A DNA stretch of 6,361 nt from Chloroflexota bacterium (GTDB lineage: Bacteria; Chloroflexota; Anaerolineae; Anaerolineales; DRMV01), in NCBI GenBank assembly GCA_013153375.1, contig JAADEN010000060.1:1-6361 (forward strand). The letters are read 5' to 3'. The notes beneath the pieces were generated by a model. That model was not told the origin of the DNA, ran no database searches, and saw only the letters and a list, made by a program, of their open reading frames with translations. The translations under genes and the position numbers were made by a program. This document shows positions 5,583 through 6,361 of this stretch, piece after piece (within the stretch, counting starts at the first letter, position 1; each line of letters opens with the position of its first letter).

Positions 5583-6361
5583 CTACCCCTCCCACTCCTC
5601 CAACTGCCGCACAATGTCCTGCATGAACGCGTCCGCGACCGCGCCGTCCAGCACCCGATGGTCGAAGGTCAGGCTCAGGTAGGCCATGGGGCGGATGGCC
5701 AGCGCATCGCCCTCCAGCACCACCACCCGCTTTTTGATCGCGCCCACGCCCAGGATGGCCACATTGGGCTGGTTGATGATGGGCGTGCCGAACAGGGAGC
5801 CGTTGGTGCCGTAGTTGGTGATGCTGAATGTGCTGCCCGTGATCTCGTCGGGGTTCAGCCGCCCGGCGCGGGCCCGTTCGGTCAGGTCGTTCAGGGCGCG
5901 GGCGATGCCCAGCAGCGAGAGTTCGTCCGCGTTCTTGATGACGGGCACGATGAGGCCCTTGTCGCCCAGCGCGACCGCGATGCCGATGTGGATCACCTTG
6001 TGCAGCAGGATGCCGTCGTCGGTCCACGACGAGTTGACCAGGGGATGACGGCGCAGGGCCTGTGCCGCGGCCGCGACGAAGTACGCGGTGTAGGTCAGGC
6101 GCACGCCGCGGGCCGCGAATTCGGCCTTGTGCGCGGCCCGGTGGGCCACCACCCGGTGCAGGTCCGCCTCGTGGACGGTGGTCACATGGGGCGCGACCCG
6201 CTCGGAGAAGACCATGTGCTCCGCGATGCGCCGCCGGATGTTGGTCAGCGGCAGCAGTTCGTCGCCGGGCAGCACGGGCACGGGCTTGCTCACCAGGCCC
6301 TCGCCCGGCAGGGTGACGCGCGCGGCCTCGGGCGCGGGCTGCCCCGCGGGCCGCGGGGTCG
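5583..6361 (-). CDS. E2 dihydrolipoyl acyltransferase, C-terminal catalytic part (runs off right edge)
   Basis: The last 258 residues of the E2 core protein are visible. E2 forms the complex scaffold and transfers the acyl group from lipoyl to CoA. The first about 22 residues are a Pro/Ala-rich flexible linker, continuing upstream out of the window, where the lipoyl and subunit-binding domains should lie. The catalytic domain follows: LTNIRRRIAEHM (38-49), PHVTTVHEADL (57-67), GLIVPVIKNAD (135-145), ITGSTFSITNYG (173-184), INQPNVAILGVGAI (195-208) and the active site FDHRVLDG with His234 and Asp238. The frame is open to the edge, so the GTG at 6293 is an internal Val and not a start. The closest family is the acetyl/branched-chain acyltransferase group; the exact substrate is not determined. 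E3 follows 118 bp downstream. Confidence 0.95.
   Translation of the reverse strand, partial: TPRPAGQPAPEAARVTLPGEGLVSKPVPVLPGDELLPLTNIRRRIAEHMVFSERVAPHVTTVHEADLHRVVAHRAAHKAEFAARGVRLTYTAYFVAAAAQALRRHPLVNSSWTDDGILLHKVIHIGIAVALGDKGLIVPVIKNADELSLLGIARALNDLTERARAGRLNPDEITGSTFSITNYGTNGSLFGTPIINQPNVAILGVGAIKKRVVVLEGDALAIRPMAYLSLTFDHRVLDGAVADAFMQDIVRQLEEWEG

Noticed and set aside
5465..5614. A 50-residue N-terminal extension of E3 with a hydrophobic stretch resembling a signal peptide
   Set aside because: It is translated heptamer repeat overlapping the E2 end. A strong SD sits directly before the ATG at 5464 and E3 is a cytoplasmic enzyme.
5583..6293. A complete 236-residue short E2 starting at the GTG at 6293
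   Set aside because: The frame continues open through a Pro/Ala-rich linker to the window edge, and no ribosome-binding site precedes the GTG, so the gene is truncated by the window and not naturally short.

Overview
This is a GC-rich bacterial window (roughly two-thirds GC by eye) in which every gene I can support lies on the minus strand. Read in the direction of transcription, from the right edge leftwards, the order is: the 3' part of an E2 acyltransferase gene, a 118-bp spacer packed with heptamer repeats, dihydrolipoamide dehydrogenase (E3), a small four-helix-bundle protein gene bracketed by inverted heptamer arrays, a fused alpha+beta E1 2-oxo acid dehydrogenase, a 127-bp spacer with a hairpin and a TATAAT box, hisH, and the 5' part of hisA.

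Region 1155-6361 encodes the three catalytic components of a 2-oxo acid dehydrogenase complex. E1 decarboxylates the 2-oxo acid using thiamine diphosphate, E2 passes the acyl group through lipoyl arms to CoA, and E3 reoxidises dihydrolipoamide with FAD and NAD+. The sequence does not settle whether the substrate is pyruvate or a branched-chain 2-oxo acid. Region 1-1027 holds two histidine-pathway genes: the glutaminase subunit of imidazole glycerol phosphate synthase and the ProFAR isomerase. They are probably transcribed from their own promoter.

The unusual part is the set of phased 7-bp repeats. Three families appear (RAGCRRG, GTCGNNN and GCGCANY). One RAGCRRG array of five units sits on each side of the four-helix-bundle gene, in inverted orientation. 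The E2-E3 spacer carries all three families without any such gene. Together they suggest a repeat/protein cassette inserted into the dehydrogenase operon; this is the best candidate here for something poorly described.

Organism: the single-chain alpha-beta E1 resembles the type I know from Bacteroidota/Rhodothermota. The high GC, the four-helix-bundle gene and the heptamer arrays would also fit Chloroflexota or a related thermophile or environmental lineage. I cannot decide from this window. No rRNA, tRNA, CRISPR array or transposase gene was seen.
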